Below, one piece after another: positions 38,264 to 38,291 of a DNA stretch of 38,291 nt. Within the stretch, counting starts at the first letter, position 1. Every line of letters starts with the position of its first letter. The stretch covers positions 1 to 38,291 of the forward strand of contig CAVIWF010000022.1 in assembly GCA_963646285.1 (NCBI GenBank). Direction: 5' to 3'. Position numbers and translations under genes: made by a program. Below the pieces are notes generated by a model that searched no databases, was not told where the DNA came from, and saw nothing but the letters and a program-made list of their open reading frames with translations. The DNA is from CAKUFA01 sp963646285 (GTDB lineage Bacteria; Bacillota; Clostridia; Christensenellales; Aristaeellaceae).

Positions 38264-38291
38264 ATGCAGCAAGGGAGCCAGAAGCAGAGAG

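Overview
The window looks like the chromosome of an anaerobic, probably gut-dwelling, low-to-mid GC Firmicute of the class Clostridia. The support is Gram-positive style ribosome-binding sites (AGGAGG), a PBSX/Mu-like contractile-tail prophage with Bacillus xkd-type baseplate genes, a BspA-like leucine-rich-repeat protein, an ECF sigma/anti-sigma pair and a BMP-type nucleoside ABC transporter. Genus cannot be read from the sequence alone.

Region 1 (1..19796, minus strand) is the late end of a degraded prophage. In transcription order (high to low coordinate) it holds a 5'-truncated tail-chaperone gene with a textbook slippery heptamer, the tape measure, a Dit-like protein, a baseplate plug, a fibronectin-III protein, baseplate proteins of the XkdS/XkdT/XkdU type, a tail fibre, an NlpC/P60 endolysin, a holin-like protein, a putative receptor-binding protein and a zinc-ribbon protein. 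The baseplate hub and spike genes expected between the plug and XkdS are missing; that slot carries an XRE-ImmA/PIN module and an effector cassette.

Threaded between the phage genes are self-contained cassettes. Each has an effector-like gene (N-terminal amphipathic helix, then an R-x-K-x-G-x-F motif, then a variable C-terminal domain), overlapped or abutted by one or more small acidic partner genes that look like immunity proteins. Most end in a stem-loop followed by TTTTTTGTACCC, just ahead of the next phage gene. There are two cassettes of family A (a possible RNase, GYHMWP tail), two full and one truncated cassette of family B (HExxH metallopeptidase), and one of family C, whose effector is fused to the portal C-terminus. 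This is the most likely candidate for an undescribed system: phage-borne, terminator-insulated, polymorphic-toxin-like morons.

Region 2 (about 19797..29974) is a lower-GC island sitting where the capsid, connector, sheath and tube genes should be. It has two divergent operons around a shared regulatory region. The minus operon encodes ECF sigma, a membrane anti-sigma, secreted proteins, two ABC-2 permeases and an ATPase. The plus operon encodes a secreted protein, three permeases and an ATPase. The two transporters are diverged duplicates.

Region 3 (29975..33970) holds the other prophage arm (truncated MuF-like head protein, family C cassette, portal C-terminus), a broken IS630-family transposase, a BspA-like gene interrupted by one TGA, and a HEPN-motif protein.

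Region 4 (34041..38291, plus strand) is ordinary chromosome: tRNA-Leu(CAA) with its own promoter and terminator, then a three-gene BMP-family ABC importer (ATPase and two permeases) without its binding-protein gene in view.
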